The notes under the pieces: model-generated
Told to the model about the DNA's origin: nothing
Database searches by the model: none
Seen by the model: only the letters and a program-made list of their open reading frames with translations
Shown: positions 1 to 10,822 of the stretch, piece by piece
Position numbering within the stretch: position 1 is the first letter of the stretch
Layout: each line of letters opens with the position of its first letter
From: Streptomyces pyxinae
GTDB lineage: Bacteria > Actinomycetota > Actinomycetes > Streptomycetales > Streptomycetaceae
Assembly: GCF_024756275.1 (NCBI RefSeq)
Contig: NZ_JANUGQ010000028.1
Location: forward strand, 1-64,000
Direction of reading: 5' to 3'
DNA length: 64,000 nucleotides
Position numbers and translations under genes: made by a program

Positions 1-62
1 GAGCGGGCGGTGGGGGCCCCGGGGCGGGCGGTGCGGAGGGTGCCGACGGGCCGGTTGCAGCT

Positions 63-75
63 TCTTGCCGCAAGA
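63..75. promoter_or_regulatory. possible MalR/LacI-type operator half-site pair
   Basis: Perfect 6-bp arms TCTTGC and GCAAGA around a single C, preceded a few bases upstream by GGTTGCAG. The CTTGC/GCAAG core matches the motifs upstream of malE in this window. No gene in the first 232 bases is supported, so the site could serve a divergent gene off the left edge or the small gene at 233. Only the palindrome is seen; function is inferred. Confidence 0.3.
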
Positions 76-232
76 TGCGGAAACTGTTTTCGGCCCAGAC
101 CGTACGAGTCCCCTGACGCGCGGTCAACCCCCGTGTCACACCGCGGTGATCCGTCCGCGAACCGCCCACGATCCGCCGGAACCCGGGGCACTCCCCGGCC
201 GCGACACGGGCCGGAGGCGGCAGGATGGGCGG

Positions 233-757
233 ATGACCACCACGGTGACCATCAGCGAGGAAGACCGCCGGCTGCTCGGGCTCTGGGCCGCCGGCTGCGC
301 CGAACGGGTGCTGCCGCTGTTCGAGACGGAGGCCCCCGGGGACGACCGCCCGCGCCAGGCGGTCGAGGCCCTCCGGGACTTCACCCGTACGGGCAAGCGG
401 ACCGCGCGGCTGCGCTCCGCCGCCTGGGCGGCCCGGGCCGCCGCGCGGGAGGCCGGGGATCCGGCCGCCGAGGCCGCCGCCCTGACCGCCTGCGGTGCGG
501 CGGCGGCCCCGTACATCCACGCGCTGGCCAGCCCGCACCAGGCGAAGCACATCCATGAACCGGCGCTCCGCGCGGCGCGCGCCCGTGAGCTGGCGGCCGG
601 CGGGGACGAGAGCGCCGGTGACGAGGAGCTGCGGTGGGCCATCGAGCAGGCCCCGGCGGCGGTACGGGCGCTGCTGCGCCGTCTGCCGGTCCCGGCGGCC
701 GGTCGCGGCCGGCCGGGGGTGCTCCGCCACCGGCTGGACACCGCCTTGCGCGGCTGA
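233..757 (+). CDS. putative immunity-type protein (Imm-5-like)
   Basis: A 174-residue, Ala/Arg-rich, apparently all-helical soluble protein. It starts MTTTVTISEEDRRLLGLWAA and contains repeated AARAAA(R) helices and a C-terminal basic tail. This opening and layout resemble actinomycete proteins labelled putative immunity protein (Imm-5-like), which are not well characterised. The ATG at 233 was preferred over the upstream start at 65 because the family start fits and the upstream extension is low-complexity. No toxin gene is adjacent: the neighbour is a convergent LacI-type repressor. It could simply be a conserved helical protein of unknown role. Confidence 0.6.
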   Translation: MTTTVTISEEDRRLLGLWAAGCAERVLPLFETEAPGDDRPRQAVEALRDFTRTGKRTARLRSAAWAARAAAREAGDPAAEAAALTACGAAAAPYIHALASPHQAKHIHEPALRAARARELAAGGDESAGDEELRWAIEQAPAAVRALLRRLPVPAAGRGRPGVLRHRLDTALRG

Positions 758-886
758 CGAGCGGGCGGGCCGGGACCGACCCGGCGAGGCCCGGCCGCCT
801 GCCGGCCCGGGGCGGTCCGGCGCCCGCAGCCGTCGGGGGGGCCAAGTCGGTCGGCGCCCGCCGCCGTCAGCCGGGGGCCGCCCCGG

Positions 887-1960
887 TCAGACCGGGGGCC
901 GGGCGGTGGAGCCGCGCACCACCAGCTCGGGCTGGAAGACGAACTCGGTGCGCCGGACCGGGTTCCCGGCCGCTTCCTCCAGCAGGGCGTCGACCGCCGC
1001 CGTCGCCATCGCCCGGACCGGCTGGCGGACGGTGGTGAGCGGCGGGTCGGTGAAGGCGATCAGCGGCGAGTCGTCGAAGCCCACCACCGACACCTCACCC
1101 GGCACGTCCAGACCCCGCCCGCGCGCCGCGCGGATCGCGCCGAGCGCCATCAGATCGCTGCCGCAGACGATCCCGGTGCACCCCAGGTCCAGCAGCTCGT
1201 CGGCGGCGGCGTGCCCGCCCTCGACACCGAACAGAGTCGGTTTGACCAGGAGTTCGGCGGCCGCGCCGGAGACGCCCAACGACTCGCCGAGCGCCGCCGT
1301 GAACCCCTCGGCCTTCCGCCGGGCCGGGACGTACCGGGTCGGGCCGATGGCGAGCCCGATGCGCTCATGGCCCAGCTCCACCAGGTGCCGTACGGCCATC
1401 CGGGCCGCCGACCGGTCGTCGGGCGAGACGAAGTGGGCGTCTATCCGCTCGTTGTAGCCGTTGATGAGGACGAACGGCACCCCCCGGGCCGCCAGCCGGA
1501 CATAGCGGGCCGGGTCGGCGGCGGTGTCCGCGTGCAGCCCGGAGAGGAAGACGATGCCGGTGACCCCGCGCTCCTCCAGCTGTTCGACCAGCTCGTCCTC
1601 GGTGGCGCCGCCGGGCAGTTGGGTGCAGAGCACCGGGGTGTAGCCGTGGCCGGCCAGCACCTGTTCGATGACCTGGGCGAAGGCCGGGAAGATCGGATTG
1701 GTCAGCTCCGGGACGACCAGCCCGACCAGTCCGGCGCTGCGCCGCCGCAGCCGTACCGGGCGCTCGTGGCCGAGCACGTCCAGGGCGGCCAGCACCCGGT
1801 GGCGGGTGGCTCCGGCCACGCCCGCCCGGCCGTTGAGCACCCGGCTCACGGTGGCCTCGCTCACCCGGGCCTGGGCGGCGATGTCCGCGAGGCGCGGGGC
1901 GCCCCGGGGCGAGGAGTCCCGCGCCCGGGGCTCCCCGTCACCTGACCGGGGGACGGTCAC
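887..1960 (-). CDS. LacI-family (MalR-like) transcriptional repressor
   Basis: A 357-residue LacI/GalR-family repressor. The N-terminal helix-turn-helix (about residues 22-45) reads RLADIAAQARVSEATVSRVL, followed by the hinge helix and a periplasmic-binding-protein-like sugar sensor with the usual VVGFDDSPLIAFTDPPLTTV core. It is clearly paralogous to the MalR-like protein at 9701-10786; the recognition helix is identical. The GTG start (1958-1960) overlaps the stop of the alpha-glucosidase gene (GTGA), so translation is probably coupled. The short Arg/Gly-rich N-terminal extension before the HTH is absent from the paralogue. It likely controls maltose or alpha-glucoside genes; the effector is unknown. 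Confidence 0.9.
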   Translation of the reverse strand: MTVPRSGDGEPRARDSSPRGAPRLADIAAQARVSEATVSRVLNGRAGVAGATRHRVLAALDVLGHERPVRLRRRSAGLVGLVVPELTNPIFPAFAQVIEQVLAGHGYTPVLCTQLPGGATEDELVEQLEERGVTGIVFLSGLHADTAADPARYVRLAARGVPFVLINGYNERIDAHFVSPDDRSAARMAVRHLVELGHERIGLAIGPTRYVPARRKAEGFTAALGESLGVSGAAAELLVKPTLFGVEGGHAAADELLDLGCTGIVCGSDLMALGAIRAARGRGLDVPGEVSVVGFDDSPLIAFTDPPLTTVRQPVRAMATAAVDALLEEAAGNPVRRTEFVFQPELVVRGSTARPPV

Positions 1961-3630
1961 ACCGCCCACCAGGCGGTGGTGTCGGCGGGCAGTTCGGCGG
2001 TGCCGGTCACCCCGGTACGCACCCGGTCGCTGGCGAGCAGCAGCCGGCCCGGCGCCTCGAACCGGACCGGGGCGCCCGTGGTGTTGGCCGTGCAGACGAA
2101 GGCGGGCGCCCCGTCGGGCCCGGGCCGCCGGAAGGCGAGCACGCCCCCGGGCGCGGGCAGCCACTCCACCGCCTCGCCCGCACCGAGGCCGGGCCGCTCC
2201 CGGCGCAGGGCGAGCGCGGCGCGGTACAGCTCCAGGGTGGAACCCGGGTCGCCGGTCTGGGCCTCGACGCTCAGCTCGCCCCATCCGGCCGGCTGCGGGA
2301 GCCAGCTGCCGCCGTCCCCGAAGCCGTACGAGGGCCCCGTCACGGTCCACGGGAGGGGCACCCGGCAGCCGTCCCGGTAGCCGTCCTGGCCGGCCGCCCG
2401 GAAGAAGGACGGGTCCTGGCGCACCTCGTCGGGGAGGTCCGTGACGTCCGGCAGGCCCAGTTCCTCGCCCTGGTAGAGGTAGGCCGATCCGGGCAGCGCC
2501 AGCATCAGCAGGGTGGCCGCGCGGGCCCGGCGCAGCCCCAGGGCGCGGTCGCCCGGCTCCCTCAACTGGGTGCCAAGGCCGGGCGGGTTGGCGAACCGGG
2601 TGGCGTGCCGGGTGACATCGTGGTTGGAGAGCACCCAGGTGGTGGGCGCGCCGACCGGGCGCATGGCGGCGAGCGAGTCCGTGATGACGGCGCGCAGCTC
2701 GCCGGCGTCCCAGTGGGTGCTCAGATACTGGAAGTTGAACGCCTGGTGCATCTCGTCCGGGCGCACGTAGTGGGCGGTGCGCTCCACGGTGGGCGTCCAC
2801 GCCTCGGCGACCAGGACGCGCTCGCCGCCGTACTCGTCGAGCACCGTGCGCCAGCTCCGGTAGACCTCGTGGACGCCGTCCTGGTCGAAGAAGGGCATCA
2901 CCTCGTTGCCCAGCAGCTTCAGCTGGTCGTGGGAGCCGAGGTCGGGCAGCCCCTCGGCCTTGACCAGGCCATGGGCCACGTCCACCCGGAAGCCGTCCAC
3001 GCCCATGTCGAGCCAGAAGCGCAGAATGGAGCGGAACTCGTCCCGTACGGCGGGGTGTTCCCAGTTGAAGTCGGGCTGCTCGGGCGCGAAGAGGTGGAGG
3101 TACCACTCGCCGTCGGCGGTCCGGGTCCAGGCCGGGCCGCCGAAGATGGACTCCCAGTCGTTGGGCGGGAGTTCGCCGTGCTCGCCCTTGCCGGGCCGGA
3201 AGTGGTAGCGCTCCCGCAGCGGGGAGCCGGGCCCCTCGTCCAGCGCCCGGCGGAACCACTCGTGCCGGTCGGAGGAGTGGTTGGGCACCAGGTCCACGAT
3301 GATCCGCAGCCCCAGCCGGTGGGCGTCCCTGATCAGCGCGTCGGCGTCCAGCAGGGTGCCGAACATCGGGTCGATGGCCCGGTAGTCGGCCACGTCGTAC
3401 CCGGCGTCGGCCTGCGGGGAGGCGTAGAACGGGCTGAGCCAGACCGCGTCCACGCCGAGGTCCCTGAGATACGGCAGCCGGGCGCGGATGCCCGCCAGAT
3501 CCCCCATGCCGTCCCCGTCGCCGTCGGCGAAGCTGCGCGGATAGACCTGGTAGATCACCGCGTCCCGCCACCAGCCCGGGTGCGTACCGGTGGTCGGGGT
3601 GGCGGCGGGGGCGGTGAGGTGCTGGGTCAT
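1957..3630 (-). CDS. aglA: GH13 alpha-glucosidase (AglA type)
   Basis: A 557-residue cytoplasmic GH13 enzyme with no signal peptide. It should hydrolyse terminal alpha-1,4 bonds of maltose or maltodextrin delivered by the adjacent ABC importer. Visible motifs: the barrel start WWRDAVIYQVYPRSFADGDG, the calcium/substrate region DLVPNHSSDRH, the nucleophile Asp in FRVDVAHG, the acid/base Glu in VAEAW and the third Asp in SNHDVTRH. It ends in a short beta C-domain (TTAWWAV). The ATG at 3630 follows an AGGGAA sequence. It lies 317 bp after malG and is translationally coupled to the downstream LacI gene. A second GH13 copy lies at 7829-9667. Confidence 0.9.
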   Translation of the reverse strand: MTQHLTAPAATPTTGTHPGWWRDAVIYQVYPRSFADGDGDGMGDLAGIRARLPYLRDLGVDAVWLSPFYASPQADAGYDVADYRAIDPMFGTLLDADALIRDAHRLGLRIIVDLVPNHSSDRHEWFRRALDEGPGSPLRERYHFRPGKGEHGELPPNDWESIFGGPAWTRTADGEWYLHLFAPEQPDFNWEHPAVRDEFRSILRFWLDMGVDGFRVDVAHGLVKAEGLPDLGSHDQLKLLGNEVMPFFDQDGVHEVYRSWRTVLDEYGGERVLVAEAWTPTVERTAHYVRPDEMHQAFNFQYLSTHWDAGELRAVITDSLAAMRPVGAPTTWVLSNHDVTRHATRFANPPGLGTQLREPGDRALGLRRARAATLLMLALPGSAYLYQGEELGLPDVTDLPDEVRQDPSFFRAAGQDGYRDGCRVPLPWTVTGPSYGFGDGGSWLPQPAGWGELSVEAQTGDPGSTLELYRAALALRRERPGLGAGEAVEWLPAPGGVLAFRRPGPDGAPAFVCTANTTGAPVRFEAPGRLLLASDRVRTGVTGTAELPADTTAWWAV

Positions 3631-3947
3631 GTCTTCCCTGAGGTGGACGGGGTGTACGGGACGTAAGGAGGACGAAGTGTGCGAGGAGCGCGGGGCCGGG
3701 AGGCCGGGAACGGGGACGGGTACGGCCCGGGGGCCGGTCCCGCGCCCGGCCGGGAGACGGCGCCCGGCCGGGAGACCGGGCTCGGCCGGGAGACCGGGCT
3801 CGGCCCGGAGACCGGGCCCACCTCGGAGACCCGGCTCGGCCCGGAGGCCGGGCGGGTACCGGACCGGAGGGGCGGGGAGCGCGCGGATCACAGGGCCGGC
3901 GGGGACAGTTCCCGGCGGTCCCATCGGTGCCATCGGTGCCATCGGTG
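3631..3947. repeat. malG-aglA spacer with GC-rich tandem repeats
   Basis: No gene is supported in these 317 bases. About 3751-3860 is built of imperfect units around CCGGGAGACCGGGCTCGG, and 3921-3947 holds three copies of the 9-mer ATCGGTGCC running into the malG stop codon. No clear operator or terminator was recognised, so it is unclear whether aglA is read from its own promoter or from the mal operon. Confidence 0.6.
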
Positions 3948-4895
3948 CTACGACTTGGTCGCCCCCGCCGTCAGTCCGGCGACCAGATGGCGCTGGACCA
4001 GACCGAAGACGAGCGCGGCCGGGGCGGCGATCAGCACCGCGGCGGCGGTGAGCGAACCCCAGTCGGCGGTGTACTGGTTGACGAAGCTCTGCAGGCCGCC
4101 CGCGAGGGTCAGGTTCTCCTCGCCGGTCATGAAGGCGGAGGCGTAGGCCACCTCGGCCCAGCCGGTGATGAAGGTGTAGAACGCGGTGACCGCCAGGCCC
4201 GGCCGGGCGAGCGGCAGGATCAGCCGCCAGAAGGTGCCGAACGGGGTGAGCCCGTCGACCCGTCCGGCCTCGTCGATCTCGGCCGGGATGCCGTCGAAGT
4301 AGCCCTTCATCATCCAGGCGCAGAACGGCACGGCGACCGTCAGATAGGTGACGACCAGGCCGATCGGCTGGTTGAGCAGCCCGAGCGCGGCCATCAGGTT
4401 GTAGAGCGGCACGATCAGCACCGCGACCGGGAACATCTGGGTGATCAGCAGCAGCCACATCAGCGGGCGGAGCCCGGGGAAGCGGAAGCGGCTGACCGCG
4501 TAGCCGGTGGTGGCGGAGATGAAGACGCCGATCACCGTGGTCGTCCCGACCACCAGCGCCGAGTTGCCCAGCCAGGAGAGGAACGCGGTGTCGCCCAGGA
4601 CATGGGTGTAGTTGCCCAGGGTGAAGTTCTTGACCAGCGAGGTGTCGAAGGCGTCGGTTTTGGGCTTGAAGGAGGTGATCAGCAGCCAGAGCGGCGGGAA
4701 GACCGCCACGACGGTGGCGGCGATCAGTGCCAGGTGCAGCCCGGCCGAAGCCAGCGGCGAGCGCTCGCCGCGCCCGCGCACCCGGCGTCCGGGCCGGGCG
4801 GACCGGACGGCCCGTCCCGGCCGGGCGGGCCCGGCGGAACGGCCCTTCACTGTGCCGGCGGCCGTGCCGGTGTTCTCCGGGGGTGGGGTGCTCAC
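3948..4895 (-). CDS. malG: maltose/maltodextrin ABC permease MalG
   Basis: A 315-residue inner-membrane subunit of a carbohydrate ABC importer (CUT1, MalG class). After an Arg-rich cytoplasmic N-terminus (about 1-45) it has around six membrane segments. The EAA loop (EIDEAGRVDGLTPFGTFWRL), where the ATPase docks, is present and followed by LPLARPGLAVTAFYTF. The GTG start overlaps the malF stop (GTGA). No ATPase gene is in this locus, as usual for Streptomyces mal clusters, where a shared MsiK-type ATPase is thought to energise several importers. Confidence 0.93.
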   Translation of the reverse strand: MSTPPPENTGTAAGTVKGRSAGPARPGRAVRSARPGRRVRGRGERSPLASAGLHLALIAATVVAVFPPLWLLITSFKPKTDAFDTSLVKNFTLGNYTHVLGDTAFLSWLGNSALVVGTTTVIGVFISATTGYAVSRFRFPGLRPLMWLLLITQMFPVAVLIVPLYNLMAALGLLNQPIGLVVTYLTVAVPFCAWMMKGYFDGIPAEIDEAGRVDGLTPFGTFWRLILPLARPGLAVTAFYTFITGWAEVAYASAFMTGEENLTLAGGLQSFVNQYTADWGSLTAAAVLIAAPAALVFGLVQRHLVAGLTAGATKS

Positions 4896-5917
4896 CAGAT
4901 GTCTCCCTGCTTGCGGAGCGCGCGGCGGTAGGCCACCGCGAAGAGCGAGAGCAGCAGCAGGATCAGCACGCCCCAGGCGGCCGAACCGGCGAAGTCACGC
5001 GGGCTGTTGACGAAGGAGAGCCGGTAGGCGTAGGTCACCAGGATCTCGGTGGCGTCGCCCGGGCCGCCCCGGGTGAGCAGATAGATCACCGGGAACATGT
5101 TGAAGGTCCAGATGGAGCTGAGCAGGATCACCGTGGCGGCGACCGGCCGCAGTCCGGGCAGGGTGATGTGGCGGAACCGCTGCCAGGGGCCCGCCCCGTC
5201 CATCTCGGCCGCCTCGTACAGCTCGCCGGGGATGGACTGGAGGCCACCGAGCATCGCGACCAGCATGAAGGGCACGCCGAGCCAGACATTGACCGCGATG
5301 ACGGCGACCTTGGCCCAGGTGGGGTCGTTCAGCCAGGAGATCCCGTCGATGCCGCCGCCGGCCAGCAGCTTGTTGAAGAGGCCGTCCCGCTCGTTGAAGA
5401 GCAGCCGCCAGGTGAAGACGGAGACGAAGGCGGGCACCGCCCAGGGCAGAATCAGCGCCATCCGGTAGAAACCCCGGCCCCGGATACGGCGGTTGAGCAT
5501 GTTCGCCAGGACCAGGCCGAGCCCGAACGAGAGCACCACACAGGTGACCGTCCACACCAGGGTCCAGCCGAGCCGGTCCCAGAAGACCTCGTCGGAGAGG
5601 ATCGCCGTGTAGTTGTCGAGTCCGGTGAACTCGTAGGTGGCGGGGATGTGGTTGGCGCCGATCGTCCGCTCGACATTGGCCTCGTTGGCGTCGGTGAGCG
5701 ACAGATAGGCGCCGCGCACCAGGGGGTAGCCGATGATCACGCCGATCACCAGGACCACCGGGGCGGTCATCGCCCAGGCGTACCAGTGGGTGGTCAGCGC
5801 CCGGCGCAGCCGGCCCGGCCGCGCTCCGGCCGGTTGGTTGGCAGTGCGGCGGCCGCGGCCGCGGGCGCTCCCGGCGCCCGCGGCCCCCGCCACCGACTGG
5901 CTGGTCTCGACAGCCAT
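4892..5917 (-). CDS. malF: maltose/maltodextrin ABC permease MalF
   Basis: A 341-residue membrane protein, partner of MalG. The Arg/Pro-rich N-terminus (about 1-45) is followed by six or more hydrophobic helices, starting at TAPVVLVIGVIIGYPLVRGA. The EAA motif is ELYEAAEMDGAGPWQRFRHI. The start is ATG at 5917; the codon context gives MAVETSQSV and the gene begins 26 bp after malE ends. It overlaps malG by four bases. The large periplasmic insert of enteric MalF is missing, as is normal for Gram-positive MalF. Confidence 0.93.
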   Translation of the reverse strand: MAVETSQSVAGAAGAGSARGRGRRTANQPAGARPGRLRRALTTHWYAWAMTAPVVLVIGVIIGYPLVRGAYLSLTDANEANVERTIGANHIPATYEFTGLDNYTAILSDEVFWDRLGWTLVWTVTCVVLSFGLGLVLANMLNRRIRGRGFYRMALILPWAVPAFVSVFTWRLLFNERDGLFNKLLAGGGIDGISWLNDPTWAKVAVIAVNVWLGVPFMLVAMLGGLQSIPGELYEAAEMDGAGPWQRFRHITLPGLRPVAATVILLSSIWTFNMFPVIYLLTRGGPGDATEILVTYAYRLSFVNSPRDFAGSAAWGVLILLLLSLFAVAYRRALRKQGDIW

Positions 5918-5943
5918 GGGTGGTTCAGCCTCTCCCGCCGGTG

Positions 5944-7215
5944 CTACCGGTAGTCCTTGAGCAGTTTCCGGTACGCCTCGCCGGTGTCCTTGGCGGCGTC
6001 CTCCGGTGAGGTCTTGCCGGTGAGGACGTTGGCCATCTGGAGCTTGACCGGTTCGAAGAGCGAGTTGCCCTCGGGGATCCAGGGGCGCTCGACGGCCTTG
6101 TCGACGGCGGGCTTGAAGAACTTCACCATCTCGTTGCCGCTGACGGAGGGTTCGGCGTAGACCGAGAGCCGGGTGGGCAGCAGGCTGAGCTTCTCGGTGG
6201 TCTTCTTCTGCACCGCCGCCGAGCTCATGTACTTGGCGAAGGCGTAGGAGGCGTCGAGGTTCCCGGAGCCGGCGTAGACGCTGAGGTTCCAGCCGCCCTG
6301 CGGGGAGCCCTGGGCGGCGCCGCCGGCCGGGACGGGGGCGATGCCCAGGTTCTTCGGGTCCTTGAACTCCGCGCCGGCCCGGGTGTCCTCGATCGCCCAG
6401 GGGCCGTTGAGCATCATGGCGACCTTGCCGGACTTGAAGGCGTTCTGCATGTTGTTCCAGCCGTCCGAGGCGTCGGTGATCGCCGCCTTGGAGTCGACCA
6501 GGTCCTTGATCGTCCTGTACGCCCTGACACCCGGCTCGTCGTCGATGGCGATCTTCTTGGAGGCGGTCCTGACCAGGTCGCCGCCCTCCCCGTACAGGAA
6601 GGACAGGAACCAGTACGGGTCGTCCCCGCGCAGATAGAGACCGGTCTTGCCGGGCGACTTGGCGCTGATCTTCGCCGCGGCGGCCTTCAGCTCCGTGACG
6701 CTCGTCGGGACCTCGACGCCCGCCTCCTTGAGCATCCGCTTGTTGTAGAAGAGCGCCATGGTGTCGATGACCTGCGGCACGGCGTAGGTCTTGCCGTCGA
6801 ACTCGGTGCTGGCGGCGGCCTGCGGAAGCCAGTCGGTCCGGTTGTCGATGGCCGGGGTGCCGTCCAACGGCTGGAGGTAGCCGAGGTGTGCGAAGTCCGC
6901 GACCCAGGCGACCTCGGTGCGCATCACGTCGGGGGCACCGGAGTTGCCACCGGCGGCGTTCTTGAACTTGGCGTTCGCCTCGCCGAAGGGCACATTGACG
7001 TAGCTGACCCGCACCTTCGGGTGGAGCTTGGTGAAGCCCTCGGCCAGCTCCTGGTACGTCGCCTTCTCGGCTTCGTTGGAGGTGTCCCAGAAGGTGACGG
7101 TGCCGGACAGCTCGCCCGAGCCGTTCTTCGACCCGCCCCCGTCGCCCCCGCCGCACGCCGCCGTGGTCAGGGCCAGGGCGGCGGCCAGTGCGGTGGCCGC
7201 TATGCCGCGCCGCAT
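5944..7215 (-). CDS. malE: maltose/maltodextrin-binding lipoprotein MalE
   Basis: A 423-residue extracellular solute-binding protein (family 1). The signal peptide MRRGIAATALAAALALTTAA ends at a lipobox Cys (TAAC), so the mature protein is lipid-anchored and starts with a Gly/Ser linker. Maltose-binder features such as GTVTFWDTSNEAEK, the AMMLNGPWAIEDTRAG region and a C-terminal SPEDAAKDTGEAYRKLL are visible. The ATG at 7215 has a good AAGGAG 6-7 bases upstream. It is the first gene of the leftward malEFG operon and probably repressed through the CTTGC-type sites upstream. Confidence 0.93.
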   Translation of the reverse strand: MRRGIAATALAAALALTTAACGGGDGGGSKNGSGELSGTVTFWDTSNEAEKATYQELAEGFTKLHPKVRVSYVNVPFGEANAKFKNAAGGNSGAPDVMRTEVAWVADFAHLGYLQPLDGTPAIDNRTDWLPQAAASTEFDGKTYAVPQVIDTMALFYNKRMLKEAGVEVPTSVTELKAAAAKISAKSPGKTGLYLRGDDPYWFLSFLYGEGGDLVRTASKKIAIDDEPGVRAYRTIKDLVDSKAAITDASDGWNNMQNAFKSGKVAMMLNGPWAIEDTRAGAEFKDPKNLGIAPVPAGGAAQGSPQGGWNLSVYAGSGNLDASYAFAKYMSSAAVQKKTTEKLSLLPTRLSVYAEPSVSGNEMVKFFKPAVDKAVERPWIPEGNSLFEPVKLQMANVLTGKTSPEDAAKDTGEAYRKLLKDYR

Positions 7216-7427
7216 GTGAACTCCTTCGACTGATCCCGGTGGACGAACACGGACCGAACGCGACCGCCGGACGATCGCCGGATCGCCGTCCAGCCGGATC
7301 GCCGGATCGCCGTCCGACCAGACCGCCGATCGCCGATCGCCGGATCTCGTGCCTCCTCGCGGGCCGCTCCTTCGCGGCGCGCCGGGTTGCCCAGGAACGT
7401 AACAGGGATGCAAACCGACCGAAAGAC

Positions 7428-7448
7428 CTTGCGAGAATTTTCAGCAAG
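7428..7448. promoter_or_regulatory. candidate MalR operator upstream of malE
   Basis: CTTGC (7428-7432) and GCAAG (7444-7448) form a 5-bp inverted repeat separated by 11 bases, about 210 bp before the malE ATG. LacI-type repressors of Streptomyces mal and amylase genes are known to use CTTGCAG-like repeats; the assignment is by motif only. Confidence 0.5.
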
Positions 7449-7550
7449 CCGGGCCGATCGTTACATTCGCGTGTCCGTACGGTTGCCGATACATCGCTTG
7501 ACATGCCGGGTGACAGCGGCCCTGACGGGGTTGCGCCACACCGAATGCTC

Positions 7551-7599
7551 CTGCAAGCCTCACTGCAACGCCTTGCAGCGCGTTGCAGTGAACTTGCGG
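7551..7599. promoter_or_regulatory. CTTGCAG operator cluster (MalR-type)
   Basis: Five heptamers in 49 bp: CTGCAAG (7551-7557), CTGCAAC (7563-7569), CTTGCAG (7572-7578), GTTGCAG (7582-7588) and CTTGCGG (7593-7599). The block 7561-7590 contains a perfect 11-bp inverted repeat (7561-7571 and 7580-7590) around CTTGCAGC. Direct repeats of CTTGCAG are the described targets of MalR/Reg1-type repressors in Streptomyces. The cluster lies about 230 bp before the alpha-glucosidase start and could control both divergent units. Confidence 0.7.
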
Positions 7600-7828
7600 G
7601 GCACCCCCGTGTCCCCGCCCGCCCCCACGGCCGCCCACGCCGTCCGCCCACCACTTCCCCGCCGCGCCCCATCCGTCGCACCGCACACCACACATCACAC
7701 ACACATCCCACCCGTCACACCCGGCCCACCGCGTACTCCGGCTCCCGCCGCGCCCCACCGCCACCGGCGACAGCCGCACCGGCGGGGCCCCGCCCGCGCC
7801 CGGGCCCGTCCGAGAGGGACCCCGCACC

Positions 7829-9667
<1,839 letters not shown>

Positions 9668-9700
9668 CGCGCGTACCGCGCAGCCGGTACAGTCCGGTCC

Positions 9701-10786
9701 ATGACCGCGCGGCTAGCCGACATCGCAGCCCAGGCGGGGGTCAGCGAAGCCACAGTCAGCCGCGTGCTCAACGGCAAGCCCGGTGTGGCCGCCGGCACCC
9801 GCCAGTCCGTGCTGGCCGCGCTGGACGTGCTGGGCTACGAGCGGCCGGTCCGGCTGCGGCAGCGCAGCGCCGGGCTCGTCGGGCTGATAACCCCCGAGCT
9901 GGACAATCCGATCTTCCCGGCGCTCGCCCAGGTCATCGGCCAGGCCCTCACCCGCCAGGGGTACACCCCGGTGCTGGCCACCCAGACGCCCGGCGGCTCC
10001 ACCGAGGACGAGCTGACCGAGATGCTGGTGGAGCGGGGGGTCTCCGGGATCATCTACGTCTCCGGGCTGCACGCCGACACCACCGCCGACATGCACCGCT
10101 ACGACCAGCTGCGCGGCCAGGGCGTTCCGTACGTCCTGATCAACGGCTTCTCGCCCAAGGTCCAGGCCCCCTTCGTCTCCCCCGACGACCGGGCCGCGAT
10201 GCGGCTCGCTGTCACCCATCTGGCGGCACTGGGCCACACCCGGATCGGGCTGGCGGTCGGACCGAAACGGTTCGTCCCGGTGCTCCGCAAGATCGAGGGC
10301 TTCCGGCTCGGCATGCGGGAGCGCCTCGGGCTGGACGCGGCGGCCGCCGAGGAGCTGATCCAGCATTCGCTCTATACCCTGGAAGGCGGCCAGGCGGCCG
10401 CCGCCGCGCTGATCGAGCGGGGCTGCACCGCCGCGGTCTGCGCGAGCGACATGATGGCGCTCGGCGCGATCCGGGCCGCCCGGGAGCGGGGGCTGCGGGT
10501 CCCGGCGGACGTCTCGGTGGTCGGCTTCGACGACTCCCCCCTCATAGCCTTCACGGACCCGCCGCTCACCACCATCCGCCAGCCGGTGCAGGCGATGGGA
10601 CAGGCGGCGGTCCGGGCCCTGCTGGAGGAGATCGGCGGGACACCGGCCCCGCACAGCGAGTTCGTCTTCATGCCCGAACTGGTGGTCCGCGGCTCCACCG
10701 CGGCCGGCCCCGGCGGGCAGCGGTCGTCCGGGAAGGCGTCATCCGTGAGACGTACCGCGGGCGACGAGGACCAGACCGACGGATGA
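9701..10786 (+). CDS. malR: maltose repressor MalR (LacI family)
   Basis: A 361-residue LacI-family repressor that strongly resembles the Streptomyces maltose repressor. It starts MTARLADIAAQAGVSEATV with the HTH at the very N-terminus, then the YERPVRLRQRSAGLVGLITP hinge, then a sugar-binding domain with CASDMMALGAIRAARERGL and VVGFDDSPLIAFTDPPLTT. It should repress malEFG and the alpha-glucosidase genes by binding CTTGCAG-type sites until a maltodextrin-derived inducer is present. The C-terminal tail after the usual RGSTA end is a divergent Ser/Arg-rich extension. Confidence 0.93.
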   Translation: MTARLADIAAQAGVSEATVSRVLNGKPGVAAGTRQSVLAALDVLGYERPVRLRQRSAGLVGLITPELDNPIFPALAQVIGQALTRQGYTPVLATQTPGGSTEDELTEMLVERGVSGIIYVSGLHADTTADMHRYDQLRGQGVPYVLINGFSPKVQAPFVSPDDRAAMRLAVTHLAALGHTRIGLAVGPKRFVPVLRKIEGFRLGMRERLGLDAAAAEELIQHSLYTLEGGQAAAAALIERGCTAAVCASDMMALGAIRAARERGLRVPADVSVVGFDDSPLIAFTDPPLTTIRQPVQAMGQAAVRALLEEIGGTPAPHSEFVFMPELVVRGSTAAGPGGQRSSGKASSVRRTAGDEDQTDG

Positions 10787-10822
10787 TCGATCCACCGCAC
10801 ACTACTGGCAGACTCCTGACCC

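Larger units (their letters stand above)
7216..7828. promoter_or_regulatory. divergent mal control region (malE / alpha-glucosidase)
   Basis: A 613-bp spacer between divergent malE and the rightward alpha-glucosidase gene. It holds GATCGCCG-type short repeats in the malE leader (about 7262-7345), a CTTGC-N11-GCAAG palindrome (7428-7448), a TTGACA hexamer at 7498-7503, and the operator cluster at 7551-7599. The part from 7600 to 7828 is C-rich and contains nothing recognised apart from the ribosome site GAGAGGG before the ATG at 7829. Confidence 0.7.

Noticed and set aside
65..232. Longer start for the first gene at 65
   Set aside because: The extension is proline/arginine-rich and non-conserved in style; the ATG at 233 gives the recognised protein start.
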